Positions 34,094-43,430 of a stretch of DNA of 64,000 nt are shown here, piece by piece (the first letter of the stretch is position 1; each line of letters starts with the position of its first letter). Position numbers and translations under genes: made by a program. A model generated the notes under the pieces. It had not been told where the DNA came from and did not search any database. It was given only the letters and a program-made list of their open reading frames with translations. This DNA comes from DASXHY01 sp036272195 (GTDB lineage: Bacteria > Verrucomicrobiota > Verrucomicrobiia > Limisphaerales > DASXHY01). The stretch covers positions 1 to 64,000 of the forward strand of contig DATAZE010000055.1 in the NCBI GenBank assembly GCA_036272195.1. Reading direction: 5' to 3'.

Positions 34094-37000
34094 ATGAGTC
34101 CGTCCCGACAATTTATTCTGCGACCAGTGGCGACAACGCTGTTGATGATCGCCATTTTCCTGTCGGGTGTGGTCGCTTACTTTCAGCTTCCCGTCTCGGC
34201 GCTGCCGCAGGTGGATTATCCCACCATTCAAATCGTCACGTTTTACCCGGGAGCGAGTCCTGATGTCACGGCTTCAGCCATCACCGCGCCGTTGGAGCGG
34301 CAGTTTGGGCAATTGCCCGGATTGAAGCAGATGACGTCCATCAGTTCCGGAGGCAGTTCGATCATCACGCTCCAATTCGTGCTGTCCTTGAACATCGATG
34401 TGGCTGAGCAGGAAGTGCAGGCAGCCATCAACGCCTCCCAGAGTTATTTGCCCACGGGCCTGCCGCAGCCACCCATCTACAGCAAATCCAACCCGGCGGA
34501 CGCGCCGATCATCACGCTCGCGCTCACCTCAAAAACATATCCGCTGAACCAGGTGGAGGATTTCGCCGACACGCGGCTGGCGCAAAAAATTTCTCAATTG
34601 CCGGGAGTCGGATTGGTGACGATCAGCGGCGGGCAAAAACCAGCGGTGCGCATCCAGGCCAATCCCACGGCGTTGTCCTCCTACGGCATCGGGTTGGAAG
34701 ATTTGCGAACGTCATTGCAGCAGGCGAGCGTCAACCAGGCCAAGGGAAATTTTGACGGCGCGCGGCAATCCTACGAGATCAACGCGAACGACCAGCTGCT
34801 GACGAGCAAGGACTACGCATCGCTGGTGGTGGCTTATCGCAACGGCGCTCCGGTGACGCTTTCAAGCGTGGCGCAGGTCGTTGATGATGTGGAGAACCAG
34901 AGGCTGGCCGCGTGGATGAATTCGGTGCCGGCGGTGATCGTGAATATTCAACGCCAGCCCGGCGCGAACATCATCCAGGTGGTGGACAGCATCAAAAAAC
35001 TTCTGCCGACCTTGAAGGAAAGCCTTCCCGCCTCGATCGATATTGCGGTCCTGACGGACCGCACCACGACGATTCGCGCCTCGGTGCATGACGTTCAATT
35101 CTCCCTGGCGCTGACCGTTGGCCTGGTGGTGCTGGTGATTTTCCTGTTCCTGCGAAATTTGCCCGCCACGTTTATTCCGAGCCTGGCCGTGCCGTTGTCG
35201 ATCGTGGGCACTCTCGGCGTGATGTATATGCTGGGCTACAGCCTGGACAATCTTTCCCTGATGGCGTTGACGATTTCGACGGGGTTTGTGGTGGACGACG
35301 CCATTGTGATGATCGAGAACATCGTTCGATACATCGAGGAGGGCGAAAGTCCGTTGAAGGCGGCATTGAAAGGCTCGGAGCAGATCGGTTTTACGATTAT
35401 TTCGCTGACGGTGTCGCTGATTGCCGTGCTGATTCCGTTATTGTTCATGGGCGACATCGTGGGGCGGTTGTTCCGTGAATTTGCCGTTACGTTGAGCGTT
35501 ACCATCCTGGTTTCCGCGGTGGTTTCACTCACGTTCACTCCGATGTTGTGCTCGCTATGGCTCAAGCCAAAATCAGACAAACAACCTGGGCGCTTTTACC
35601 AGTCTTCCGAGCGCATGTATGAGCGGGTGATTGAGTATTATGGACGAACACTCAAATTCGTGTTGAGGCATCAGCCCACGACGATGCTCGTGGCGGTGGG
35701 CACGCTGGTCCTGACGGTGGTTCTTTACATCATTGTGCCGAAAGGATTTTTCCCCTCGCAGGACACGGGCGTGATCCAGGGCATCTCGGATGCGGCGCAA
35801 AACATCTCCTTCCCGGCGATGGCGGAAAAGCAACAGGAATTGGCGCGCGTGATTTTGAAGGATTCAGCGGTGGAGAGCCTTTCATCGTTTATTGGCGCGG
35901 ACGGGATTAATTCCACGCTGAACAGCGGGCGCATTCTCATCAACCTCAAGCCGCTGGCCGAACGCAAAGTCAGCGCGACGGAAGTCATGCGGCGGTTGCA
36001 ACCCGAATTGGCAAAGGTGGAAGGCATCACGCTTTACATGCAGCCGGTGCAGGACCTCACGGTGGAAGACCGCGTCAGCCGCACGCAATATCAATACACG
36101 CTCGAAGATGCGAGCGCGGATGAGTTGAACACCTGGACGGCGAAGTTGATGGACAAATTTCAGGCGATTCCCGAACTGCGCGACGTGGCGACGGACCAGC
36201 AAACGGAGGGCTCCCAAGCCTCGCTGGTGATTGACCGGGTCACGGCCTCGCGGCTGGGCATCAGCCCGCAGGACATTGATAATGCGCTTTATGACGCCTT
36301 CGGCCAACGGCAGATTTCGACGCTCTTCACGCAGTTGAACCAATATCACGTCATCCTGGAGACGCTGCCGGAATTTCAGCGCAACCCGCAAAAGTTGAAC
36401 GACATTTATGTGCGTTCCGCAGGCGGCGGATCGGTGCCATTGAGCGCATTCACTCATTTTGAATCGGGCACGATCCCGATCGCGATCAATCACCAGGGCC
36501 AGTTTCCTTCCGTGACGATTTCGTTCAATCTCGCGCCCGGGGCGTCACTCGGCGCGGCGACGAAGGCCATTGAAAAGGCGCAAAAAGAACTCGACATGCC
36601 GCTGAGCGTGCAGGCTTCGTTCCAGGGGACGGCGGAAGCGTTCCTGGCCTCGTTGCAAAACGAGCCGCTATTAATTCTCGCGGCCATCATTACGGTGTAC
36701 ATCGTCCTCGGGGTTCTATACGAAAGTTACATTCACCCGGTGACGATTCTTTCCACTCTGCCATCGGCCGGAGTGGGGGCCATCCTCGCGCTGCTCGTGA
36801 CGGGGACCGAGCTGGGCGTTGTGGCGCTCATCGGCATCATCCTATTGATCGGTATCGTGAAGAAGAATGCCATCATGATGATTGACTTCGCGCTGGAAGC
36901 GGAGCGGCACGAAGGCAAGTCGGCGGATGAAGCGATCTACCAGGCGTGTTTGTTGCGGTTTCGGCCGATCATGATGACGACCTTTGCGGCGCTATTCGGC

Positions 37001-37210
37001 GGATTGCCGCTGGCGTTCGGCAATGGCGTGGGTTCGGAACTGCGCAAGCCGCTGGGTATTGCCATCGTCGGCGGCCTGCTCGTAAGCCAGTTGCTCACGC
37101 TCTACACGACGCCGGTCATTTACATTTATTTCGATCGTTTCGGGAAACGATTTTTCCGCTCTGAGCGAAAAGAGAAAGCCGCGGCGGCGGCGGAGCCGGC
37201 CACGCCATGA
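34094..37210 (+). CDS. mdtB: RND multidrug efflux permease (MdtB-like)
   Basis: This 1,038-residue proton-driven inner-membrane transporter has the usual RND layout: TM1 near residue 12-30, a large periplasmic loop to about 330, TM2-TM6, a second loop, then TM7-TM12. The proton-relay aspartates are in ISTGFVVDDAIVMIENI near residue 405. It opens MSPSRQFILRPVATTLLM, as in MdtB/MdtC-type pumps. It pairs with mdtC, whose start overlaps its stop by 4 bp; in E. coli MdtB and MdtC form a mixed trimer that exports bile salts and novobiocin. The substrates here are unknown. Confidence 0.92.
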   Translation: MSPSRQFILRPVATTLLMIAIFLSGVVAYFQLPVSALPQVDYPTIQIVTFYPGASPDVTASAITAPLERQFGQLPGLKQMTSISSGGSSIITLQFVLSLNIDVAEQEVQAAINASQSYLPTGLPQPPIYSKSNPADAPIITLALTSKTYPLNQVEDFADTRLAQKISQLPGVGLVTISGGQKPAVRIQANPTALSSYGIGLEDLRTSLQQASVNQAKGNFDGARQSYEINANDQLLTSKDYASLVVAYRNGAPVTLSSVAQVVDDVENQRLAAWMNSVPAVIVNIQRQPGANIIQVVDSIKKLLPTLKESLPASIDIAVLTDRTTTIRASVHDVQFSLALTVGLVVLVIFLFLRNLPATFIPSLAVPLSIVGTLGVMYMLGYSLDNLSLMALTISTGFVVDDAIVMIENIVRYIEEGESPLKAALKGSEQIGFTIISLTVSLIAVLIPLLFMGDIVGRLFREFAVTLSVTILVSAVVSLTFTPMLCSLWLKPKSDKQPGRFYQSSERMYERVIEYYGRTLKFVLRHQPTTMLVAVGTLVLTVVLYIIVPKGFFPSQDTGVIQGISDAAQNISFPAMAEKQQELARVILKDSAVESLSSFIGADGINSTLNSGRILINLKPLAERKVSATEVMRRLQPELAKVEGITLYMQPVQDLTVEDRVSRTQYQYTLEDASADELNTWTAKLMDKFQAIPELRDVATDQQTEGSQASLVIDRVTASRLGISPQDIDNALYDAFGQRQISTLFTQLNQYHVILETLPEFQRNPQKLNDIYVRSAGGGSVPLSAFTHFESGTIPIAINHQGQFPSVTISFNLAPGASLGAATKAIEKAQKELDMPLSVQASFQGTAEAFLASLQNEPLLILAAIITVYIVLGVLYESYIHPVTILSTLPSAGVGAILALLVTGTELGVVALIGIILLIGIVKKNAIMMIDFALEAERHEGKSADEAIYQACLLRFRPIMMTTFAALFGGLPLAFGNGVGSELRKPLGIAIVGGLLVSQLLTLYTTPVIYIYFDRFGKRFFRSERKEKAAAAAEPATP

Positions 37211-40200
37211 ATATTTCCCAGCCATTCATTCGCCGGTCCGTGGGCACTGCGTTGCTGACGGCCGCGATTGCGCTGGCGGGTGTTGTCGCCTATTTGCAAC
37301 TGCCGGTTGCGCCTTTGCCGCAGGTGGATTTCCCGACTATCTCAGTGGCGGCGGCCTTGCCGGGAGCGAGCCCTGAAATTATGGCGTCGTCGGTGGCGGC
37401 GCCGCTGGAAAAGCAATTGGGACACATTGCCGGCGTGAATGAAATGACATCGTCGAGTGTGCTGGGCACGACGAGCATCACGTTGCAATTCGATTTAAAT
37501 CGGAACATCGATGGCGCAGCCCGGGACGTCGAAGCCGCCATCAATGCGGCGCGCGCGAATCTTCCGGCGAATCTCCCCAACAATCCGCAGTATCGAAAAG
37601 TGAATCCGGCGGATGCGCCGATCATGATTATTGCGCTGACCTCGGATGTTTACGATCGGGGCCAGCTTTACGACGCCGGTTCCACCATTGTTCAGCAGAC
37701 ACTGTTGCAGATTCAAGGCGTGGGGCAGGTCTTTGTCGGCGGCGGTGCTCTCCCGGCGGTGCGCGTAGATGTGAATCCCACGCAGTTGAACAGCTTTGGG
37801 CTGGGATTGGAGGACGTGCGCGCCATGTTGAGCAAACAAAACGCCAACCTGCCCAAAGGCCAGCTCGCGAATGATAAAACGATCTCGGACATCCTGGCGA
37901 ACGACCAGTTACTGAAGGCGCAGGATTACCGTCCGCTCGTGGTGGCCTATCACAACGGGGCGGCGATCAAATTGTCCGACATTGCCAACGTGCAGGATTC
38001 GGTGGAAAACATCCGCACGGCCGGATTCCTGAACGGCAAGCCGTGCATTCCGCTCATCATTTTCCGCCAGCCGGGCGCAAACATCATCGACACCGTCGAC
38101 CATGTTAAAGAGGCGATGCCTTCGCTCAAAGCGTCGTTGCCCGCAGCCATGAATATGACCACCGTGTTGGATCGCACCACGACCATCCGCGCCTCGGTGT
38201 TTGAGGTCGAGCGCACGCTGGTGGTCGCCATAGCGCTGGTGATCCTGGTGGTCTTCCTCTTCCTGCGCAACGGCCGGGCGACGTTGATTCCCGCCGTGGT
38301 GGTGCCCGTGTCGCTGGTCGGCACGTTCGGAGTGATGTATTTGTTCGGCTACAGCCTGGACAATTTGTCGCTGATGGCACTGACGATTTCGACCGGTTTC
38401 GTGGTGGATGACGCGATTGTGGTGATTGAGAACATCACGCGACATCTGGAAATGGGATTGACGCCGCGAGAAGCGGCGTTGAAGGGCGCGGGCGAGGTCG
38501 GATTCACGGTCTTATCCATCAGCATTTCGCTGATCGCGGTTTTCATTCCAATTCTGTTGATGGGTGGCATCGTGGGCCGCTTGTTCCGGGAGTTTGCGGT
38601 GGTGCTTTCGACCGCCATCCTGGTTTCGTTGGTGATTTCGCTGACGACCACGGCGACAATGTGCTCACGGTTGCTGCGGCCGCAACACAGCGCGAAACAC
38701 GGGAAAACCTATCGCGCGAGCGAGCGGTTTTTTGAGACGGTATTGGGTTTTTACGAACGCAGCCTGCGCGCGGTCCTGCGCCATCCGCTTATCACGCTGA
38801 TTATTCTTATCATAACCATCGGCGTGAACATTTTCCTTATCATGATTGTGCCGAGGGGCTTTTTTCCGCAGCAGGACAACGGCACGATCATGGGCGGCAT
38901 TCGGGGACGGCAGGATGCATCGTTCCTTTCGATGCAAGAGGACGCGGGACGGTTCGTCTCGATCATCACAAAAGATCCGGCGGTGGAGAATGTCATCGCA
39001 TTTGTCGGCGGCAACGGCCCGGCCAACGGAGGGTTCGTTTACATGGCTTTGAAACCGCTCAAGGATCGAAAAATCTCCTCCTCTGAAGTCATCAACCGGC
39101 TGCGGCCGAAATTGGCCGTGGTGCATGACGCGGATATTTTTTTGCAGGCGGGACAGGATTTACGCACGGGCGGCCACCAGAGCCGCTCGCAGTACCAATA
39201 CACGCTTCAAAGCGACAACCTGGAGGACTTGATCAAGTGGGCGCCGGTCCTGACGAAAGAGATGGGCAAATTGCCGGGGTTCGCCGATGTGAACAGTGAC
39301 CAGGAAAACAATGGCCTCCAGACTTCACTGGTCTACGACCGGCAGACGGCCGCGCGGTTGGGCATATCGCCTCAATTGATTGACGCAACGCTTTACGATG
39401 CGTTCGGCCAGCGGCAAGTCTCGACCATGTACTCTTCCTTGAACCAGTATCATGTGGTGATGGAGGTGGACCCGCAATTCTGGCAAAGCCCGGCCGGGCT
39501 GGACGTGATTTATCTGCACGCGACGAACGGGACGGCGGTGGTGCCCTTGAGCGCGGTCGCGAAATATGAGCCGACCACCGCTCCGGTCACGATCAATCAC
39601 ATTGGCCAATCTCCCGCAGTGACGATTTCCTTCAATCTTGCGCCGGGGAAAGCTCTCAGCGATGCCCAGAATGCCATTCATGATATGGAGCAGCGCGTGG
39701 CGATGCCGGGGAGAATTCGGACTGGTTTTGCGGGCACGTTCCAGACTTATGAGGATTCGCTGGGCAATATGAAGTGGCTGATTCTCACAGCGTTGGCGTC
39801 GGTTTACATCGTGCTCGGGATCCTTTACGAGAGTTATATCCATCCGATTACGATTCTTTCCACGTTGCCGTCGGCGGGAGTCGGCGCGGTGCTGGCGTTG
39901 ATGTTGTTCAAGACGGATTTGAGCGTCATTGCTGTGATTGGGATGTTGCTGCTGATCGGCATTGTGAAGAAGAACGCGATTTTGATGATTGATTTTGCCA
40001 TCGCGGCGGAACGGAACGAGGGGAAAAGCTCGCATGACGCCATTTTTGAAGCGTGCATGCTGCGTTTTCGACCCATCCTGATGACGACGATGGCGGCGAT
40101 GTTTGGCGCGCTGCCGCTGGTATTGAGCAACGGCATCGGTTCAGAATTGCGCCGGCCATTGGGCATCAGCATCGTCGGCGGATTATTGATGAGCCAGGCG

Positions 40201-40314
40201 CTGACGCTCTATACGACGCCAGTGGTTTATCTGTATATGGACCGGTTGAGCCTTTGGATTGCGCGCGTGCGCAAACGGCCCGCGCCGGGAGCGGTGCCGG
40301 TTCCCGCGGCATGA
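37207..40314 (+). CDS. mdtC: RND multidrug efflux permease (MdtC-like)
   Basis: This 1,035-residue paralogue of the preceding permease overlaps it by 4 bp (ATGA). It has the same 12-TM topology. Relay aspartates are in ISTGFVVDDAIVVIENITRH, and the second half begins near residue 520 (LRHPLITLIILIITIGVN). The C-terminal block MIDFAIAAERNEGKSSHDAI is typical. The two copies have diverged well beyond a recent duplication, consistent with a heteromeric MdtB2C-like pump. Confidence 0.92.
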   Translation: MNISQPFIRRSVGTALLTAAIALAGVVAYLQLPVAPLPQVDFPTISVAAALPGASPEIMASSVAAPLEKQLGHIAGVNEMTSSSVLGTTSITLQFDLNRNIDGAARDVEAAINAARANLPANLPNNPQYRKVNPADAPIMIIALTSDVYDRGQLYDAGSTIVQQTLLQIQGVGQVFVGGGALPAVRVDVNPTQLNSFGLGLEDVRAMLSKQNANLPKGQLANDKTISDILANDQLLKAQDYRPLVVAYHNGAAIKLSDIANVQDSVENIRTAGFLNGKPCIPLIIFRQPGANIIDTVDHVKEAMPSLKASLPAAMNMTTVLDRTTTIRASVFEVERTLVVAIALVILVVFLFLRNGRATLIPAVVVPVSLVGTFGVMYLFGYSLDNLSLMALTISTGFVVDDAIVVIENITRHLEMGLTPREAALKGAGEVGFTVLSISISLIAVFIPILLMGGIVGRLFREFAVVLSTAILVSLVISLTTTATMCSRLLRPQHSAKHGKTYRASERFFETVLGFYERSLRAVLRHPLITLIILIITIGVNIFLIMIVPRGFFPQQDNGTIMGGIRGRQDASFLSMQEDAGRFVSIITKDPAVENVIAFVGGNGPANGGFVYMALKPLKDRKISSSEVINRLRPKLAVVHDADIFLQAGQDLRTGGHQSRSQYQYTLQSDNLEDLIKWAPVLTKEMGKLPGFADVNSDQENNGLQTSLVYDRQTAARLGISPQLIDATLYDAFGQRQVSTMYSSLNQYHVVMEVDPQFWQSPAGLDVIYLHATNGTAVVPLSAVAKYEPTTAPVTINHIGQSPAVTISFNLAPGKALSDAQNAIHDMEQRVAMPGRIRTGFAGTFQTYEDSLGNMKWLILTALASVYIVLGILYESYIHPITILSTLPSAGVGAVLALMLFKTDLSVIAVIGMLLLIGIVKKNAILMIDFAIAAERNEGKSSHDAIFEACMLRFRPILMTTMAAMFGALPLVLSNGIGSELRRPLGISIVGGLLMSQALTLYTTPVVYLYMDRLSLWIARVRKRPAPGAVPVPAA

Positions 40315-40367
40315 TTTCAAGATGAAAAGATTTCGACAATTTTTTAAGCATGATTTCCGGTGTTGTA

Positions 40368-40425
40368 GTGGCACGGGCGTCTCGCCCATGCGAATCGAAA
40401 CGCACGGGCGAGACGCCCGTGCCAC
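40368..40425. repeat. GC-rich hairpin repeat ('cacgggcg' family), near-perfect
   Basis: A perfect 20-bp arm starting GTGGCACGGGCGTCTCGCCC (40368-40387) pairs with 40406-40425. After one mismatch, four more base pairs close an 8-base loop. It lies between mdtC and the outer-membrane factor gene of the same operon. It shares its right arm with the repeats at 15432-15499 and 47961-47990. Confidence 0.88.
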
Positions 40426-40432
40426 TAGATCC

Positions 40433-41974
40433 ATGAAAATTTCCTTCGAGGAAGAATCCGAATTTGTAGTTCCGATTTTTATTACGCCGGTCCGTGCACC
40501 AAAAGGCGGAACGAATTGTCTTCATCGTTTTCCATGGATGGCGGCCCTGACGGTATTTTTTCTGACGGGATGCAATTTTGCGCCTAAATATCAGAAGCCT
40601 GCGACGCCCGCGCCGGCGGCATTCAAGGAACTCACGCCGGAAAACGCCAAACAAGTGGACGGCTGGAAAACTGCGGCGCCGAATGACGCCGCCCTGCGCG
40701 GCAAATGGTGGGAAGTGTTCAATGATGCGCAATTGAACGCGCTCCAGGACCAGGTCAATGTCTCGAACCAAACGGTGGCTGCCGCGCTGGCGAATTTTCT
40801 GGCCGCACGCGCGGTGGTGAAGCAAAATTTCTCGCAGTTTTTCCCCGCCGCCACTGCGAATCCGTCCGTCATCCGCACGCGGCGTTCCGGGGCGCTCTCC
40901 GGTTCCGGGCTTTCGAACGACAGCCTCACGGCGACGGAATTTACGCTCCCCGTCGATGCTTCGTGGGAGCCTGATTTGTGGGGCCGGGTTCGCAATACGG
41001 TCAAAGCCAGCCGATTTGAGGCGCAAGCGACTTTGGCCGATTTGGAAAATACTCGTTTGAGCGTCCAGAGCGAAGTGGCCTTGGATTATTTTCAAATTCG
41101 CTCGCTGGACGCGCAGGAGAAACTCCTCAACGACGCGGTTGGCGCTTACAAGGAGTCATTGAGACTGACGCAGGTGCGGCACGACACGGGCATTGCCTCC
41201 GACCAGGACGTGGCGCAGGCCGAGATACAATTGAACAGCACCGCGGCGCAGGCGACTGACATCGGCATCCAGCGCGCGCAATTCGAGCATGCGCTGGCGG
41301 TGCTGGCAGGCAAAGCTCCGGCGGATTTTTCCCTGGCCGCTGAGCCGTTGGAGTCGAAGCCGGTGGCGGTGCCATTTGGCGTGCCATCCGGCTTGCTCGA
41401 ACGCCGTCCGGACATCGCGGCGGCGGAACGGCGGGTGGCGGAGGCGAATGCGCAAATTGGAGTGGCGCGTTCGGGGTACTTTCCGAATGTGACCTTGACG
41501 GCCTCGGCCGGGTATCAAAGTGGGAACACCGCGAATCTTTTCAGCGGGCCGGCACTGATCTGGTCATTGGGGGCGGCGGCGGCGCAAACGATTTTCGATG
41601 CGGGAAATAAATTTGCGGTGACCGAGCAGGCCAAGGCGCAATATCAAGGCATGGTGGCGAACTATCGCCAAACGGTGCTCAGCGCGTTTCAGAGTGTGGA
41701 GGATAATCTGGCCGCACTTCGGCTGCTCTCGCAGGAAATCCAGCAGGAAGACGCCGCCGTGGCCTCATCGCAACGTTATCTCAACCTGGCCAATGACCGC
41801 TATCGCCTGGGTATCGACAGCTATCTTAATGTCATTACGGCGCAAACGACCCTGTTGAGCAATCAGCGCTCGGCGGTGGTGTTGCGGCTCACGCAGATGA
41901 CGGCGACCGTGCAGTTAATTAAAGCGCTTGGCGGCGGATGGTCCGGGGATTTGGCCAAAGCACCGGCGAAATAG
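40433..41974 (+). CDS. RND outer-membrane factor (NodT/TolC-type lipoprotein)
   Basis: This outer-membrane channel completes the MdtABC-like pump. From ATG 40433 it is 513 residues: an N-terminal segment with a hydrophobic stretch and lipobox FLTGC, then the family opening NFAPKYQKPATPAPAAFKEL and KWWEVFNDAQLNALQDQ. Two homologous coiled-coil/strand halves follow, including VPFGVPSGLLERRPDIAAAE. ATG 40322 is possible but would translate the hairpin repeat. The signal peptide is unusually far from the start (about 35 residues), so the true start may be a later non-ATG codon. Its end is 7 bp from the convergent operon. Confidence 0.88.
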   Translation: MKISFEEESEFVVPIFITPVRAPKGGTNCLHRFPWMAALTVFFLTGCNFAPKYQKPATPAPAAFKELTPENAKQVDGWKTAAPNDAALRGKWWEVFNDAQLNALQDQVNVSNQTVAAALANFLAARAVVKQNFSQFFPAATANPSVIRTRRSGALSGSGLSNDSLTATEFTLPVDASWEPDLWGRVRNTVKASRFEAQATLADLENTRLSVQSEVALDYFQIRSLDAQEKLLNDAVGAYKESLRLTQVRHDTGIASDQDVAQAEIQLNSTAAQATDIGIQRAQFEHALAVLAGKAPADFSLAAEPLESKPVAVPFGVPSGLLERRPDIAAAERRVAEANAQIGVARSGYFPNVTLTASAGYQSGNTANLFSGPALIWSLGAAAAQTIFDAGNKFAVTEQAKAQYQGMVANYRQTVLSAFQSVEDNLAALRLLSQEIQQEDAAVASSQRYLNLANDRYRLGIDSYLNVITAQTTLLSNQRSAVVLRLTQMTATVQLIKALGGGWSGDLAKAPAK

Positions 41975-41981
41975 AGCGCGT

Positions 41982-43430
41982 TTAATCATTCTTCATCTCC
42001 CAGCCACCACCGAGGGCCTGATAGAGTTGGACGATGTTCAGCAATTGATTGAGGCCGGTTTGCACGAGCGTGTCTTCGGCGGGAAAAAGCTGCTGCTGTT
42101 CCTGGAGCACTTCATAATAACTCGATTGGCCCACGCGGTAGCGTTCCATCACCACCTGCACCGCTTCGCGGTCAGCGCCGACGGCTGTCTCCTGCGCCGT
42201 GCGACCTTCGGCGAGGAATTCGCGTGAAACCAAAGAGTCGGAGACTTCACGAAACCCGTTCAGCACGGCGTATTGATATTGCAACCAAAACTGGTCGCGC
42301 GCGGCTTTGGCCTGGCGATATTGTGCGTTGAGCCGGCCGCCTTGAAAAATCGGACCGGTGAGATTTGCCGCCACGCTCCAGGCGTTCGCGCCGCCGGCGG
42401 TGAAGGCGGACAATTCCGGGCTGACGCGCCCGAACAATCCGGTGAGGCTCAATTGCGGAAAATAATCCGCCACCGCCACGCCAATCTGGGCGTTGGCCGA
42501 ACGAAGTTGCTGTTCCGCTTCACGGATATCCGGACGCCGCTCCAGCAAGGTCGAAGGCAAGCTGACCGGCACTTCGGGAATGAGAAATTTTTCCAGCTCT
42601 GAATCGTTGCGCGGCACCGGGCTGGTGTATTTTCCGATCAGCACGTTGATGGCATCTTCCTGCAAGGCGATGCGCCGTTGGAAATCGGGAATTTGCGCGG
42701 CGGCTGTGGCCTGGGCGGCTTCGGCGGCGGAGATTTCGAGCCGGGACGCAATCCCGTGCTCGAGGCGGTCGCTGAAGATTTTCAGGCTTTCACCGAAGGC
42801 ATTGGTGGCATCTTTTGCGATCTGCAATTCAGCGTCCAGGGCGAGCAGTTGGAAATACGCCTGAGCGGTCTGGCTGATGATGGAAATTCTCACGTTGCGC
42901 TGCGCTTCGCGGGTGGCGAGAAACTGAGCGCGGGCGGATTCATTCAGGCGGCGAATGCGGCCCCAGAGATCGATTTCCCAGGAGGCATTGCCCGCGGCTG
43001 CGAAAATGTCCGAGGTTTTAGGATTGATCGTGGGGGTGCCATTGGCCGCATTTTTGCCGCGTCCGGCGATGCCCTGGTAATTTACCTGTGGAAAAAATCC
43101 CGCGCGAGCTTCGTCGGCAATCGCCCGGGCCTGTTCCACGCGAGTTACGGCGATTCGCAGGTCGTAATTATTGGTCAGCGCGGCGCGAATGAGTCCCTGG
43201 AGCGGTTCATCTTTGAAAACCTGCCACCAAGGAAGCTCCGCAAGTGAATTGGTGGCAAGTTCCGTCTGGCCGCGGAACACTTCCGGAATGCCAGTTTTCG
43301 GCCGCTTATAATTCGGTCCCACCGCGCAGCCGGCAATGATCAGGAAAAAAACCGCTCCCACAAACCAAAGCGGTCGCAGTTCGAAAGGCTTGGGATTTCG
43401 GACTTTGGACTTTGGACTAAACATCATCAT
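41982..43430 (-). CDS. RND outer-membrane factor (OprM/NodT-type lipoprotein)
   Basis: This 482-residue channel protein belongs to the second RND system. A lipobox (FLIIAGC) is followed by the family opening AVGPNYKRPKTGIPEVFRG. The two-fold repeated channel domain includes VPVSLPSTLLERRPDIREAE. The start codons MMM and the next ten residues (FSPKSKVRNPK) are encoded by a 7-base microrepeat (43392-43418), an odd origin for the signal-peptide n-region. The start overlaps the pump's stop by 4 bp. It is last in the operon adaptor-pump-channel. Confidence 0.9.
   Translation of the reverse strand: MMMFSPKSKVRNPKPFELRPLWFVGAVFFLIIAGCAVGPNYKRPKTGIPEVFRGQTELATNSLAELPWWQVFKDEPLQGLIRAALTNNYDLRIAVTRVEQARAIADEARAGFFPQVNYQGIAGRGKNAANGTPTINPKTSDIFAAAGNASWEIDLWGRIRRLNESARAQFLATREAQRNVRISIISQTAQAYFQLLALDAELQIAKDATNAFGESLKIFSDRLEHGIASRLEISAAEAAQATAAAQIPDFQRRIALQEDAINVLIGKYTSPVPRNDSELEKFLIPEVPVSLPSTLLERRPDIREAEQQLRSANAQIGVAVADYFPQLSLTGLFGRVSPELSAFTAGGANAWSVAANLTGPIFQGGRLNAQYRQAKAARDQFWLQYQYAVLNGFREVSDSLVSREFLAEGRTAQETAVGADREAVQVVMERYRVGQSSYYEVLQEQQQLFPAEDTLVQTGLNQLLNIVQLYQALGGGWEMKND
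43392..43418. repeat. Heptamer microrepeat inside the start of an OMF gene
   Basis: Units of (tttggac) with period seven run through the first codons of the outer-membrane factor gene on the minus strand. They belong to the same sequence style as 7433-7539. No hairpin partner is obvious here. Confidence 0.6.

Noticed and set aside
40259..40432. Outer-membrane factor starting upstream, overlapping mdtC
   Set aside because: The upstream part would translate the end of mdtC in another frame and the hairpin repeat at 40368-40425, giving a GRDARAT-type spurious peptide.
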